Program-made: the position numbers and the translations under genes | Notes under the pieces: model-generated | Seen by the model: only the letters and a program-made list of their open reading frames with translations | Database searches by the model: none | What the model was told of the DNA's origin: nothing | In this document: positions 25,782 through 34,995 of the stretch, one piece after another | Numbering within the stretch: position 1 is the first letter of the stretch | Layout of the letters: each line of letters starts with the position of its first letter | NCBI RefSeq assembly: GCF_017354985.1 | Contig: NZ_CP071501.1 | Span: 3,139,001 to 3,203,000 of the forward strand | Length of the DNA stretch: 64,000 bases | Direction: 5' to 3' | Source of the DNA: Shewanella cyperi | GTDB taxonomy: Bacteria; Pseudomonadota; Gammaproteobacteria; Enterobacterales; Shewanellaceae

Positions 25782-27212
25782 ATGAGCACTCTCTCCAATA
25801 CGACAGACAAGGCCCCCAAGGGTTTTTCCCGGGCATTCTGGATTGCCAACACGGTCGAACTGCTGGAACGCGCCGCCTACTACGGTGTGTTCGTGGTGAT
25901 CACCCTGTATCTGTCGCGCATCCTCGGCTTTGATGACATAGAAGCCGCCTGGCTGGCGGGCAGCTTTTCCGCCGGTCTGTATTTTCTGCCGACCTTTTCG
26001 GGCGCCCTGGCCGACAAGATAGGTTTTCGCAGCGCCCTGCTGCTGGCCTTTGGCCTGCTGACCATAGGCTACGCCGGCCTGGCCATATTCCCGGCGCTGT
26101 TGGAAAGCCACGGCCTGGTGGAGTATGGCCGCGAAGTGGTATTCAAGGGCTTGGATACGGCGGATATCCGCTGGGCCATTATCCCTATCATGGTGGTCAT
26201 CATGATTGGCGGCTCCTTTATCAAGGCGGTGATCACCGGCACTGTGGCCTGCGAAACCAGTGAATCCAACCGCGCCAAGGGCTTCTCCATCTTTTACATG
26301 ATGGTCAACATAGGCTCCTTCTCAGGTAAAACCGTGGTGAAACCGCTGCGGGAATCCATGGGCGATCTGGGTCTGGTGAACCTCAACTACTTTGCCGCCG
26401 CCATGACGGCTATCGCCTTTTTCTGTATTTACCTGTTCTACAAAAATGCCGAGCGCCGTCAGGACAGCAAGTCCGTGGCCGAGATCTGGCAGGCACTGGT
26501 CAAGGTGGTGACCAATGCCCGCCTGTTCATCCTGATCCTGATCATCACAGGTTTCTGGATGGTGCAACACCAGCTCTATGCCACCATGCCCAAATATGTG
26601 CTGCGTATGGCCGGTGAAGGCGCCTCTCCTTCCTGGTACGCCAACGTGAATCCACTGGTGGTGGTACTGACAGTGGGCCTGGTGACCTCGATGATGAAGC
26701 ACCGCAGCTCGCTGTTTTCCATGACTGTCGGTATGTTCATCATGCCGGTGTCGGCGCTGTTGATGGCATCGGGCAATATGCTCGATGGCAATAATATCGA
26801 CCTGGGCTTTGTGCAGATGCACCCGGTGGCTGTGATGATGATCCTCGGCATTGTGTTCCAGGGTCTGGCGGAGTCCTTTATTTCACCGCGCTTCCTGGAG
26901 TTCTTCTCGCTGCAGGCGCCCAAGGGTGAGGAAGGCCTGTACCTTGGCTTCTCGCACCTGCATTCCTTCATCAGCTCCCTGGTGGGTTTTGGCCTGTCCG
27001 GCTACCTGCTGAGCGCCTACTGCCCGGATCCGAAGAAATTCGCCACCGCGGCCGAGTGGCAGGCGGCGTCCGCCAATGCCCACTACATCTGGTACGTATT
27101 CGCCGCCATCGCCCTGCTGTCAGCCATCTCCCTGGTGATCTATGGCAAGGTGATAGCCCGCCTGGATGCCCGTAAAGAGGCCGAAGCCGAAGGCACCCTC
27201 GCCGTGGGTTAA
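25782..27212 (+). CDS. POT-family proton-coupled peptide transporter, second copy
   Basis: 476 residues, about 12-14 membrane helices. ExxERxxYYG is intact (E26, E29, R30, Y33, Y34, G35) and the loop signature reads FSGALADKIGFR. Start ATG 25782 (MSTLSNTTDK) follows CAGGAG; upstream in-frame ATGs lack ribosome sites. It differs widely from the transporter at 2358 and has its own promoter and terminator, so the two probably have different substrates or regulation. Confidence 0.87.
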   Translation: MSTLSNTTDKAPKGFSRAFWIANTVELLERAAYYGVFVVITLYLSRILGFDDIEAAWLAGSFSAGLYFLPTFSGALADKIGFRSALLLAFGLLTIGYAGLAIFPALLESHGLVEYGREVVFKGLDTADIRWAIIPIMVVIMIGGSFIKAVITGTVACETSESNRAKGFSIFYMMVNIGSFSGKTVVKPLRESMGDLGLVNLNYFAAAMTAIAFFCIYLFYKNAERRQDSKSVAEIWQALVKVVTNARLFILILIITGFWMVQHQLYATMPKYVLRMAGEGASPSWYANVNPLVVVLTVGLVTSMMKHRSSLFSMTVGMFIMPVSALLMASGNMLDGNNIDLGFVQMHPVAVMMILGIVFQGLAESFISPRFLEFFSLQAPKGEEGLYLGFSHLHSFISSLVGFGLSGYLLSAYCPDPKKFATAAEWQAASANAHYIWYVFAAIALLSAISLVIYGKVIARLDARKEAEAEGTLAVG

Positions 27213-27226
27213 GTTTTAAGTTGAGA

Positions 27227-27254
27227 ATAAAAAAGGAGCCCTGGGCTCCTTTTT
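27227..27254 (+). terminator. Terminator of the second POT transporter
   Basis: GGAGCC/GGCTCC stem with flanking A- and T-runs (AAAAAA before, TTTTTT after), 15 bases after the stop. Confidence 0.9.
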
Positions 27255-27287
27255 TATTGCGATTGTAGGCTGCCGTTACGGGCAGCG

Positions 27288-27899
27288 TCAGAAATCAAAG
27301 CCCGGCTGCGCCTTGACCCCGGCCTCAAAGGCGTGTTTAACGCACTCCAGCTCGGTGACGGTATCGGCCAGCTCAATCAGTTGCCGATGGCAATTTCGGC
27401 CTGTGATGATCACGTGTTGATGCAAAGGACGCTGCCGCAAAGCGCTCAGTACCCGCTCCAGCTCCAGGTAGTGATAGCTGACCATGTAGGTCAGTTCGTC
27501 GAGCAACACAAGGTCGATGGAGGGATCGGCAAGCCAACGCTCGGCTGCTTCCCAGGCCTTGAGCGCCGCAGCTGTGTCGGCCTCCCTGTCCTGGGTTTCC
27601 CAGGTAAAACCTGTGGCCATCACCTCAAAGGGGACACCGTTGGCCTCCAGCAGTTTACGCTCACCGCAGTCCCAGTTGCCCTTGATAAACTGCACCACGG
27701 CGGCTTGCTTGCCATGGCCGACGGCCCGGGCCACTGTGCCAAAACCTGCTGTGCTCTTGCCCTTGCCATTGCCGGTCAGCACCATAAGCACACCGCGCTC
27801 CTCGGTGGCGGCCGCCACTTTGGCATCCACCGCCTCCTTGACCTTCTGCTGCCTTTCCCTGTGGCGCTGTTGTTGGCGCTGCTCAGTGTTAATAGTCAT
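27288..27899 (-). CDS. cobO: Cob(I)yrinic acid a,c-diamide adenosyltransferase
   Basis: 203 residues of the CobA/CobO/BtuR family. It transfers the 5'-deoxyadenosyl group from ATP to the cobalt of corrinoids. The P-loop TGNGKGKST (43-50) is intact and followed by AGFGTVARAVGHGKQ; the nucleotide-binding DLVLLDELTYMVSY and the C-terminal TELECVKHAFEAGVKAQPGFDF are family landmarks. It is the last gene of the riboswitch-led operon. Confidence 0.95.
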   Translation of the reverse strand: MTINTEQRQQQRHRERQQKVKEAVDAKVAAATEERGVLMVLTGNGKGKSTAGFGTVARAVGHGKQAAVVQFIKGNWDCGERKLLEANGVPFEVMATGFTWETQDREADTAAALKAWEAAERWLADPSIDLVLLDELTYMVSYHYLELERVLSALRQRPLHQHVIITGRNCHRQLIELADTVTELECVKHAFEAGVKAQPGFDF

Positions 27900-27932
27900 G
27901 CTTGTCTCTGTTTGCTTATGTTCAACTTGTCT

Positions 27933-29483
27933 TCAATTTAGTGCCAAGGGCAGCAAGGTCGCCAGGCGCTGCAGATCCAGATGCTGCTCGCACACATCCG
28001 CCAGGCGCTCCAGCTCGGCCTCGCGGCGGGCGGCAAGATCCACCGCCTTTCCCTGCTCGCAGAGCCCGGCCCAGGCCAGCAATAAATCACAGGCCTCTGG
28101 ACTGTCGAACAGGCCATGGAGATAGGTGCCAAAGATAGCGCCATCCTGGCTCAGGCAGCCGCCATCCGGTGAGGGCGTTCCGTCGCTGTCACAAAGGGAT
28201 AAGGGCCGCGGGCCCTGGGTCAACAGCTGGCTCTGGCCACAGTGAATCTCGTAGCCCTGAATGGCCGCAATTTGTCCAGAAAGTCGCAGTTCACCGCTGA
28301 CGTTAAGCAGGGTCTTGTCGCGTTTAAATTCAGTGATAAGCGGCAACAAGCCCAGCCCCTCACAGGCGCCAGCGTCGTGCTCGACTCCGAGGGGGTCATC
28401 CAGCTCCAGCCCCAGCATCTGGTAGCCACCACAAATGCCGATAAGCTTGCCGCCGTACCTCAGATGCCTGGCTATGGCTTTATCCATGCCGCGACTGCGC
28501 AGCAGCTCCAGATCGGCGCGCACATTCTTGCTGCCGGGCAAGATCAGCAGGTCAAAACCCCGCAAGTCTTCCACTTCCAGCTTGTTGATGGCCAGGAATT
28601 GGCATTCCAGCGCCGGGTGCTGCAACAGGGGATCGAAATCCGTATGGTTGCTTATTCTGGGATAGACCAGGATGCCGACTCTCAGGCCAACCCTTGCCTC
28701 TGGCTGGCACTCGTTTGGATTTAAGTTTTGGGGCAGCGCGTCCTCGGCATCCAGTTGCAGATCTTCGATATAGGGCAGCACCCCCAGCACGGGTTTGCCG
28801 GTGTGCTGCTCCAGCCAGTCAATCCCGGGGGCAAGCAGCGACAGGTCGCCGCGAAAACGGTTGATCACCAGTCCTTTGACCCGTTCACGTTCCGAGTCTG
28901 ACAAGAGCGCCAGGGTGCCCACCAGATGGGCAAAAACGCCACCTCTGTCGATATCGGCAATCAGTATCACCGGGCAGTCCACTGCCTCGGCAAACCCCAT
29001 GTTGGCTATGTCGTTGGCCCGCAGATTGATTTCCGCCGGACTGCCGGCCCCTTCCACCACCAACGCAGCATATTCCCCTTGCAGTCGGGAGAAGGAGTCC
29101 AGCACAGCTTCCATGGCCAGTCCCTTGTAATGGGCAGCGGCCGGGCCGAAAAAGGCGGCGGCTTCCAGCTCGGTCAGGGCCTTGCCCTGCACTATCACCT
29201 GGGCACGGCTGTTGCTGCTGGGTTTGAGCAGTATTGGATTGAAATCCGTGTGTGGCGCCAGGCCAGAGGCCATGGCCTGCAGTGCCTGGGCACGGCCTAT
29301 CTCGCCGCCATCGACGGTCACAGCGCTGTTAAGGGCCATGTTTTGAGGTTTAAAGGGCGCCACCTTCACGCCACGGCGCCAGAGCAGGCGGCAAAGGCCC
29401 GCCACCAGGGTGCTCTTGCCGGCATCGGAGGTGGTGCCCTGCACCATCAGCACGTGGCAGTTTGGATTGATGTTGAAGCTCAT
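27933..29483 (-). CDS. cobQ: Cobyric acid synthase (glutamine-hydrolysing)
   Basis: 516 residues. The N-terminal amidoligase domain has the P-loop-like [12 protein letters not shown], and the C-terminal class I glutaminase domain has the nucleophile Cys in [11 protein letters not shown] and catalytic His near [10 protein letters not shown]. It amidates four carboxylates of adenosylcobyrinic acid diamide. ATG 29483 overlaps the cobU stop as ATGA, with GGGAGAAG upstream; a longer reading into cobU lacks homology. Without a full corrin pathway here it probably serves corrinoid salvage. Confidence 0.95.
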   Translation of the reverse strand: MSFNINPNCHVLMVQGTTSDAGKSTLVAGLCRLLWRRGVKVAPFKPQNMALNSAVTVDGGEIGRAQALQAMASGLAPHTDFNPILLKPSSNSRAQVIVQGKALTELEAAAFFGPAAAHYKGLAMEAVLDSFSRLQGEYAALVVEGAGSPAEINLRANDIANMGFAEAVDCPVILIADIDRGGVFAHLVGTLALLSDSERERVKGLVINRFRGDLSLLAPGIDWLEQHTGKPVLGVLPYIEDLQLDAEDALPQNLNPNECQPEARVGLRVGILVYPRISNHTDFDPLLQHPALECQFLAINKLEVEDLRGFDLLILPGSKNVRADLELLRSRGMDKAIARHLRYGGKLIGICGGYQMLGLELDDPLGVEHDAGACEGLGLLPLITEFKRDKTLLNVSGELRLSGQIAAIQGYEIHCGQSQLLTQGPRPLSLCDSDGTPSPDGGCLSQDGAIFGTYLHGLFDSPEACDLLLAWAGLCEQGKAVDLAARREAELERLADVCEQHLDLQRLATLLPLALN

Positions 29484-29995
29484 AGGGCTTCTCCCTTGAG
29501 CGGCAGCGGCAAACCTGCCACCACCAGAACCACCTTGTCCGCCACAGCCGCTATGGCCTGATTCAGCCAACCGGCTCTGTCGACGAAATCCCGGCTCAGC
29601 TGTCCCAAAGGCACTATGCCCGAACCCACCTCGTTGCTTATCAGCAGCAGCTCGCCATCGAAGCGCTTGAGCGCGGCCACCAATTCGCGGCACTCAAGCT
29701 CCGCATCGCGGCCCTCATCCAGCAACACATTGGTGAGCCACAACGTCAGGCAGTCCAGCAGCACAGGAGTGCCACGGCCCGAGAGCTTATCCAGGGCGGC
29801 GACGACATTCAAAGGTTCTTCCAACAACTGCCACTGCCCGCCGGCCCTGTCGAGCTTGTGACGGGCAATGCGCTCGGCCATTTCCGCATCGCCGGCGGTG
29901 GCGGTCGCCAAATACACGGCGGCGCGACCGGCGAGCAACTGCTCGGCATAGCGGCTCTTGCCGCTGCGGGCCCCGCCGAGGATAAGACCTATCAC
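29480..29995 (-). CDS. cobU: Adenosylcobinamide kinase / guanylyltransferase
   Basis: 171 residues. The P-loop GGARSGKS lies at residues 7-14, and the His that carries GMP is His46 in ARHKLDR, the same number as in the Salmonella enzyme. It phosphorylates adenosylcobinamide and activates it with GMP. The start is GTG 29995, overlapping the cobS stop as GTGA, with GGAG upstream. Coupled translation with cobS and cobQ on both sides. Confidence 0.95.
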   Translation of the reverse strand: MIGLILGGARSGKSRYAEQLLAGRAAVYLATATAGDAEMAERIARHKLDRAGGQWQLLEEPLNVVAALDKLSGRGTPVLLDCLTLWLTNVLLDEGRDAELECRELVAALKRFDGELLLISNEVGSGIVPLGQLSRDFVDRAGWLNQAIAAVADKVVLVVAGLPLPLKGEAL

Positions 29996-30774
29996 GTCTG
30001 GCTCCAGAGCCACAGCAACATGATGTAGACCCACAGCTCCAGCGCCTGCTGGGCGGCGCCCAGGGTATCCCCCGTGTAGCCGCCTATCTGACGCTTGAAC
30101 AGGTACACACTCAGCATGCGCCCCAGCCAGAGTCCCAGCCCCAGCACCAGGGTGGCGCCGACGCCGGTTAGCAGCAGACTGAGCACAAAGCCACAGAGCA
30201 GCAGCACCAGGAGTTCATCCCAGTGCATGTTTTCCGCCAGGGGCTTGGACTTGCTGTCCTCCCCCAGGCGCACATAGGGCTGGCTGATAATGATACTGGC
30301 GGCCATCACCCGGCTGAGGGTATGGCCCAAGACCAGGGCCGAGGCGGCGCTGGCGGGGGAATAGAGCGCCAGTTCCGCCAGCAGCTGGAACTTCAGCAGC
30401 AGCGCCAGCACCAAAGCCATGGCGCCGTAACTGCCGATGCGGCTGTCCTTCATAATTTGCAGCTTTTCTTCGGCGCTCCAGCCGCCACCGAAACCATCGG
30501 CGGTGTCCGCCAGACCATCTTCGTGGAAGCCGCCGGTCAGCAGCACAGAGGTCAACATGGCCAATATCACCGCCACCGAGGCAGGCAGCAGCCATTGCAC
30601 CAGGTAGAACACCGCCGCCGACACCAGGCCCACCAGGGTGCCCACCAAGCCGAAATAGCGACTGGCACGGTTAAGCCGCTCCGGGCTCATCTCCAGCCGC
30701 AGCGGCACCGGAATGCGGGTAAAGAAACTCACGGCAATAAGGAACAACTCCAGCTCTTGCTTGAATCCGCCCAT
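29992..30774 (-). CDS. cobS: Cobalamin (5'-phosphate) synthase
   Basis: 260 residues, polytopic membrane protein with six or more helices. The metal-binding signature GGFHEDGLADTADGFGGG is intact. It joins adenosylcobinamide-GDP to alpha-ribazole (phosphate), closing the nucleotide loop. ATG 30774 (MGGFKQELELF) matches the family start; a GGAG lies rather far upstream (13 bases), so translation may depend on coupling to cobT. Confidence 0.94.
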   Translation of the reverse strand: MGGFKQELELFLIAVSFFTRIPVPLRLEMSPERLNRASRYFGLVGTLVGLVSAAVFYLVQWLLPASVAVILAMLTSVLLTGGFHEDGLADTADGFGGGWSAEEKLQIMKDSRIGSYGAMALVLALLLKFQLLAELALYSPASAASALVLGHTLSRVMAASIIISQPYVRLGEDSKSKPLAENMHWDELLVLLLCGFVLSLLLTGVGATLVLGLGLWLGRMLSVYLFKRQIGGYTGDTLGAAQQALELWVYIMLLWLWSQT

Positions 30775-30790
30775 GATAGATAACGCGCTC

Positions 30791-31843
30791 CTAAACCACC
30801 TTGTTGACACCGGCCTCGGCAAAGCTGGCCATATCGTTATAGAAATTCACCGCCGCCTGCACCAGAGGCAGCGCCAACGCGGCCCCTGAGCCTTCCCCCA
30901 GGCGCATGCCAAGATCCAGCAGCGGCTCGGCCTTGAGATGTTGCAGCATCCGTTGATGGCCACGCTCCGCCGACGCATGGGCAAACACCAGGTAATCGCG
31001 ACAGGCGGGCATCAGATCCACGGCGCACAGGGCCGCGGCGGTGGCAATAAAGCCGTCGATCAGCACCAGCATGCGCAGCTCGGCCGCCGCCAGGATGGCG
31101 CCTGTCATCTGCACTATCTCAAAGCCGCCAAGGCAGGCCAGTTTATTATAGGTATCGGTCAGCTCATCGTGATGCTGTACCAAAGCCTGCTCCACCAGCA
31201 TGGTTTTGCGCTTGAGGGTGGCGGCATCTATGCCGGTGCCGCGGCCGACACAATCACCGGCCTCCAACCCCAGCATGGCGGCCATCAAGGCCGCGGCGCT
31301 GCTGCTGTTGCCTATGCCCATGTCCCCCAGCCCCAGCAGGTTGCAACCCAGGCTGTGGTGATGAACCACCCGCCCCTTGGCCAGCTCAAAGCCCTGATGC
31401 ACGGCGCCCAGGGTCATGGCCGCCTGCCGATGTATGGGATTGGTGCCCGCCCCCAGACGGCAGTTGACTATCTCCTTGCCGCCGTCACCGGGCTTCAGTC
31501 CCTCCAGGGGCTGCAAAATACCGCAATCAATCAGCTCCAGCTCCCAACCCAGCTGGCGGCAAAAGACATTGATGGCGGCGCCGCCACGGGCAAAGTTCAG
31601 CAGCATCTGCGCCGTCACTTCGCTCGGGGCAATGGACACCCCGGAGGCGGCAATACCGTGATCGCCGGCAAACACCAGCATGGTGGGCCGGGTTATCTCC
31701 AGTGTCTCCTTGCCCTGCACCCTGGCAATGGTCAGCGCCAGGGACTCCAGCCGCCCCAGGGCCCCAAGGGGCTTGGTCTTGTCATCGATACGTTGCTGGA
31801 TCTGCTGGTCAAATTGGTCGCTGACCGCCTCGATAGTAAACAT
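30791..31843 (-). CDS. cobT: Nicotinate-nucleotide-dimethylbenzimidazole phosphoribosyltransferase
   Basis: 350 residues. It makes alpha-ribazole phosphate from nicotinate mononucleotide and dimethylbenzimidazole. Landmarks are [52 protein letters not shown] and the catalytic Glu in [14 protein letters not shown] 31843 follows AGGA; the open frame above it is the end of btuC read in another frame. No dimethylbenzimidazole synthase gene is seen here. Confidence 0.96.
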   Translation of the reverse strand: MFTIEAVSDQFDQQIQQRIDDKTKPLGALGRLESLALTIARVQGKETLEITRPTMLVFAGDHGIAASGVSIAPSEVTAQMLLNFARGGAAINVFCRQLGWELELIDCGILQPLEGLKPGDGGKEIVNCRLGAGTNPIHRQAAMTLGAVHQGFELAKGRVVHHHSLGCNLLGLGDMGIGNSSSAAALMAAMLGLEAGDCVGRGTGIDAATLKRKTMLVEQALVQHHDELTDTYNKLACLGGFEIVQMTGAILAAAELRMLVLIDGFIATAAALCAVDLMPACRDYLVFAHASAERGHQRMLQHLKAEPLLDLGMRLGEGSGAALALPLVQAAVNFYNDMASFAEAGVNKVV

Positions 31844-31865
31844 CTTGCATCCTGTCCGAATTGAA

Positions 31866-32936
31866 TTAACCCTGCCTGCGCCGTGAAAGCAGCAACAGGA
31901 AGAAACCGCTGCCGATGACAGCCGTGATGATGCCCACCGGCAGCTCCTGCATCGGCAGCAGGCAGCGAGCCAGCACATCGACCCACACCATAAACAGGCC
32001 CCCAACCAAGGCAGTGAGCAGCAATAGGGTGCGGCCGGGAAACAACTGCCGCACCAGATGCGGCACCATCAAGCCAACAAAGCCTATGCCGCCGCAACTG
32101 GCCACCAGGGTGGCCGTCATCAGCGAGCAGGCCAGCAAACTGCCAAGCCGCAGCCGGGCCACATCCACCCCCAGGGCGTGGGCCGTCTCATCCCCCGCCG
32201 CCAACGCCTGCACCCTCCGCCGCCCGGCGAACAGCGCCAGGCCAAACAAGGAGAACACCAGCAGCGGCTGCCACAACATGGTCCAATTGGCGCGGGCGAA
32301 GCTGCCCAGGGTCCAGAACAGCACGGAAGCTGTGGCCTCGGGGGTGGAGAAATACAGCAGCAAACTGCCCATGGCGCCAAATAAAAACGAGGTGGCCACC
32401 CCGGCGAGCAACATACGCTCCACCTGGCTTTGCAGCCCAATGCCACACAGGGCCAGCACCAGAGCCACCGACAGGGTGGCGCCGACAAAGGCCCCCAGGG
32501 GCAAGGTCAGCCACAGCAGGGAGCTGCCAAAGAGGGCACTGCTAACGGTCAGGGCGACAATGGCGCCGAGGGACGCGCCGGAACTGATGCCGAACAGAAA
32601 TGGGTCCGCCAGCGGATTGCGGGTCACGGTTTGCAGCACCCAGCCGGAGAGGGCCAAACCGGCACCGCAGATAAAGGCCAGCATTACCCGCGGCAGCCTC
32701 AGCTCCAGCAAAATCCGCTGGTTCACAAAGGGCACATCCTGGGGCGGCGGCAGCCCCAGCAGCTTGTGCCAGTAGACACTCGCCACCTGCAACCAGTCTA
32801 TGTTGGCGGCGCCAAAGGCGCTGGCGGCGAGTGGCGTTGCCACGGCCAGCAGCAACAGCGCCAGCAGCAGATAATCTTCCCGCCCCAGCGGTCGGGTCAG
32901 CCATTTGGCCAGGCGCAGCCTGAGGAAACCTTGCAT
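31866..32936 (-). CDS. btuC: Vitamin B12 ABC transporter permease
   Basis: 356 residues, FecCD-type permease with about ten helices. Family marks are [40 protein letters not shown], and [15 protein letters not shown], which forms the coupling region to the ATPase. It starts directly against the btuD stop. It imports cobalamin delivered by BtuF. The linkage to cobTSUQO and the riboswitch favour cobalamin over siderophores. Confidence 0.92.
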   Translation of the reverse strand: MQGFLRLRLAKWLTRPLGREDYLLLALLLLAVATPLAASAFGAANIDWLQVASVYWHKLLGLPPPQDVPFVNQRILLELRLPRVMLAFICGAGLALSGWVLQTVTRNPLADPFLFGISSGASLGAIVALTVSSALFGSSLLWLTLPLGAFVGATLSVALVLALCGIGLQSQVERMLLAGVATSFLFGAMGSLLLYFSTPEATASVLFWTLGSFARANWTMLWQPLLVFSLFGLALFAGRRRVQALAAGDETAHALGVDVARLRLGSLLACSLMTATLVASCGGIGFVGLMVPHLVRQLFPGRTLLLLTALVGGLFMVWVDVLARCLLPMQELPVGIITAVIGSGFFLLLLSRRRQG

Positions 32937-33731
32937 TTAGTTGCGCCTCCCCTTGTCGCGGTAACCGTAAAAATACTGCAGCTGCGGCTTGCCGTGCTGG
33001 GGATGGGGTGAGACGCTGCAACAGACGCCGAACACGGCGGCAAGACGGGCCTCGGTCAGCACCTCGTCCGGTGTACCCCAGGCAACGGTACGGCCCCGCT
33101 CCAGCAGCAACAGGCTGTCACACAGGGCGCTGGCAAGGTTGAGATCGTGGATGGAGCAGATGACGCTGATCCCAAGGGAGCGCACCAACTCCAAAATCTG
33201 GATCTGATAGCGCACATCCAAATGGTTGGTGGGTTCATCGAGCAGCAGCAGCCCAGGCCGCTGCACTATGGCGCGGGCAATGAGCGCCCGCTGCTTCTCG
33301 CCGCCGGACAGCTGCTCAAAGGGAGTGTCGGCCTTGTCACTGAGTCCCACCTGAGCCAACGCCGCGTCCACCCGCTCGCCGTCGGCGGCCCTGTCCTGCT
33401 CGAACCAACCCTTGTGTGGAATGAGCCCCATGGCCACCTGGGCCCGGGTACTGAGATCGAAAAAGTGCGGCGTGTCCTGCTGCACCACGGCCACGCTGCG
33501 GGCAAAGTCGCGCCTTGAGACCTGGCTGATGTCTTGCCCCTCAAGACAGATGAGCCCCGAGTCGGGCCTGAGATAGCGGTAGAGACAGCGCAGCAGGCTG
33601 GATTTGCCGGCGCCATTGGGGCCGATAAGGCCCAGCATCTGCCCGGACGCCAGTTCAAAACTGACATCATCGAGCACCCGATTGCCCTTGGGGTGCCAAC
33701 AGAGGCCGTCGACCTTGAGCGCAGGCGTCAT
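32937..33731 (-). CDS. btuD: Vitamin B12 ABC transporter ATPase
   Basis: 264 residues. Walker A GPNGAGKSS, Q-loop VVQQDTP, signature LSGGEKQR, Walker B LLLLDEPTNHLD and switch His in SIHDLN are all intact. ATG 33731 (MTPALKVDG) follows GAGAGG; a TTG seven codons upstream is less likely. It is the first gene behind the cobalamin riboswitch and the head of btuDC-cobTSUQO. Confidence 0.92.
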   Translation of the reverse strand: MTPALKVDGLCWHPKGNRVLDDVSFELASGQMLGLIGPNGAGKSSLLRCLYRYLRPDSGLICLEGQDISQVSRRDFARSVAVVQQDTPHFFDLSTRAQVAMGLIPHKGWFEQDRAADGERVDAALAQVGLSDKADTPFEQLSGGEKQRALIARAIVQRPGLLLLDEPTNHLDVRYQIQILELVRSLGISVICSIHDLNLASALCDSLLLLERGRTVAWGTPDEVLTEARLAAVFGVCCSVSPHPQHGKPQLQYFYGYRDKGRRN

Positions 33732-33849
33732 CGCTCGCCTCTCAAAAGGCAAGGAAAACAGAGTCTTGACCCACGAGGGCCGAAAAAGGGTAGCATTTAC
33801 TCAGGCTCCACCGGGTAACCCGCCCGGGTTTAAGACCAAAAAACACAAT

Positions 33850-33964
33850 CCACAGGCAGGTATCCTGACTCGAAGGCATGGCCTTCACACAGTTGCGGGC
33901 ACAGTCCGGGCTTATCCCGGTTCCCTGTTCGGCCGGGTTGACCTAAGTCCCCGGCACCTGCAGA
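33850..33964 (-). promoter_or_regulatory. Cobalamin riboswitch controlling btuDC-cobTSUQO
   Basis: On the minus strand the element opens with CAGGTGCCGGGGAC, contains AACAGGGAACCGGG and the conserved core GCCCGCAACTGTG, and closes with AGTCAGGATACCTGCCTG. The first and last segments can pair as P1. Between its end and btuD lie 118 bases with a GC-rich stem near CCGGGCGGGTTACCCGG, which may be part of the expression platform. Adenosylcobalamin would be expected to shut the operon off. Confidence 0.92.
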
Positions 33965-34050
33965 TCGACAGCCACAGCTGTTTCGCGAGCTGATCATTAT
34001 CCGACTTTTGTTGACACTGGCAAGGCGCGCCTGTGGCTGTTTAGAAAAAA

Positions 34051-34719
34051 TCACAATCCCGACGGCCAGTTAACCGACGGCAACCAGTTTTCAAGCTCGC
34101 CCTTACCGCTTTGGCTGTCATGGCTGATGCCTCCGCTGTTATAGGCAGCGCTTTGAGGATAAAAGTCCAACTGCACCAGCGCCGCCGGCGGCAACAGCAA
34201 GCGCCGGTAAAAGCTGGCCTCGGGCCCCAGGCCCAGGGCGCGGCGCAGCAAATGGGTGATCACCCCGCCGTGGCAGACGATAAGGGCAGTCCCGGGGCGG
34301 CGTGCCAGCAAGGTTCCCAGCGCCCCGTCGAGGCGCGCTTCAAACGCCTTCAAGGGTTCGCCCCCGGGCGGAGTGTGGGTCCAGGGATCCTGCCACCAGT
34401 CCCCCATGGCCTGCTGTTGCCACAGCTCGGCCAGGGGCTGACCGTCCCAGGCACCAAAGCCCAGCTCCCGCCAGGCACAGTCCAGGGTCAAGGTGCGGCT
34501 GCGCTCGGCCGCATGCGTCTTCGCAAATTCACGGCAGCGGCGCAGGGGCGAGCTGATAACCTCGGCTACCTCTGGCACTTTTGCCGCCGCGGTGCGCATT
34601 TGCTGCCAACCCTTGGCAGTGAGGGCCACGTCGCTATGGCCGCGCAATATGGCGCCGCCCTCGCATTCGCCGTGGCGCAATAAATACAAGGTCTGTTTCT
34701 CGGCTATTGGCTCTGACAT
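34051..34719 (-). CDS. cobC: Histidine phosphatase, probable alpha-ribazole-5'-phosphate phosphatase
   Basis: 222 residues of the phosphoglycerate-mutase-like histidine phosphatases. The phosphorylated His16 is in LLRHGECEGG, with SSPLRRCREFA, a Glu-containing WRELGFGAWDG, and the second His in VCHGGVITHLLRRALGL. CobC removes the 5' phosphate of alpha-ribazole phosphate. ATG 34719 is chosen from the family start; upstream codons are in the promoter zone. It lies just outside the riboswitch operon and divergent from metH, so the cobalamin role is inferred from sequence and position together. Confidence 0.82.
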   Translation of the reverse strand: MSEPIAEKQTLYLLRHGECEGGAILRGHSDVALTAKGWQQMRTAAAKVPEVAEVISSPLRRCREFAKTHAAERSRTLTLDCAWRELGFGAWDGQPLAELWQQQAMGDWWQDPWTHTPPGGEPLKAFEARLDGALGTLLARRPGTALIVCHGGVITHLLRRALGLGPEASFYRRLLLPPAALVQLDFYPQSAAYNSGGISHDSQSGKGELENWLPSVNWPSGL

Positions 34720-34796
34720 GGCATTCCTTTTATTTTCCACCGGAGAGGACAGCGGGTTTGTGCCTGCCCAGGTGGGCCAATCTGGCATAGACTTGG

Positions 34797-34839
34797 GCTT
34801 AGATCGATTTGAGCTTAAATCGATTTGAGCTTAGTTTGA
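34797..34839. repeat. 16-bp tandem repeat between cobC and metH
   Basis: GCTTAGATCGATTTGA, then GCTTAAATCGATTTGA, then a partial GCTTAGTTTGA. The repeat lies upstream of cobC in the divergent promoter region and could set operator phasing or vary in copy number. Confidence 0.6.
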
Positions 34840-34908
34840 CTTAAAGCGCGGCGACGCCGGCTAATGCCTGCAGCGCCCTTGCCCTTGGGCGTCGGTTTCG
34901 CATATTAT

Positions 34909-34932
34909 GGACGTCTATACGTTTATATGTCC
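34909..34932 (+). promoter_or_regulatory. MetJ operator (three tandem met boxes)
   Basis: Three adjacent 8-mers GGACGTCT, ATACGTTT and ATATGTCC resemble the met box AGACGTCT with 7, 6 and 5 matches. They lie 64 bases before the chosen metH start, as expected for repression by MetJ with S-adenosylmethionine. Confidence 0.7.
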
Positions 34933-34995
34933 AAAATTTCAGCCGCGTTTTTTGCGAACGTTTGCGAACGGCGGCCCAGTATACAGGTATCAGTT

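Noticed and set aside
33732-33849. Small leader gene between the cobalamin riboswitch and btuD
   Set aside because: No start with a ribosome site and sustained open frame was found. The region is better read as expression platform.
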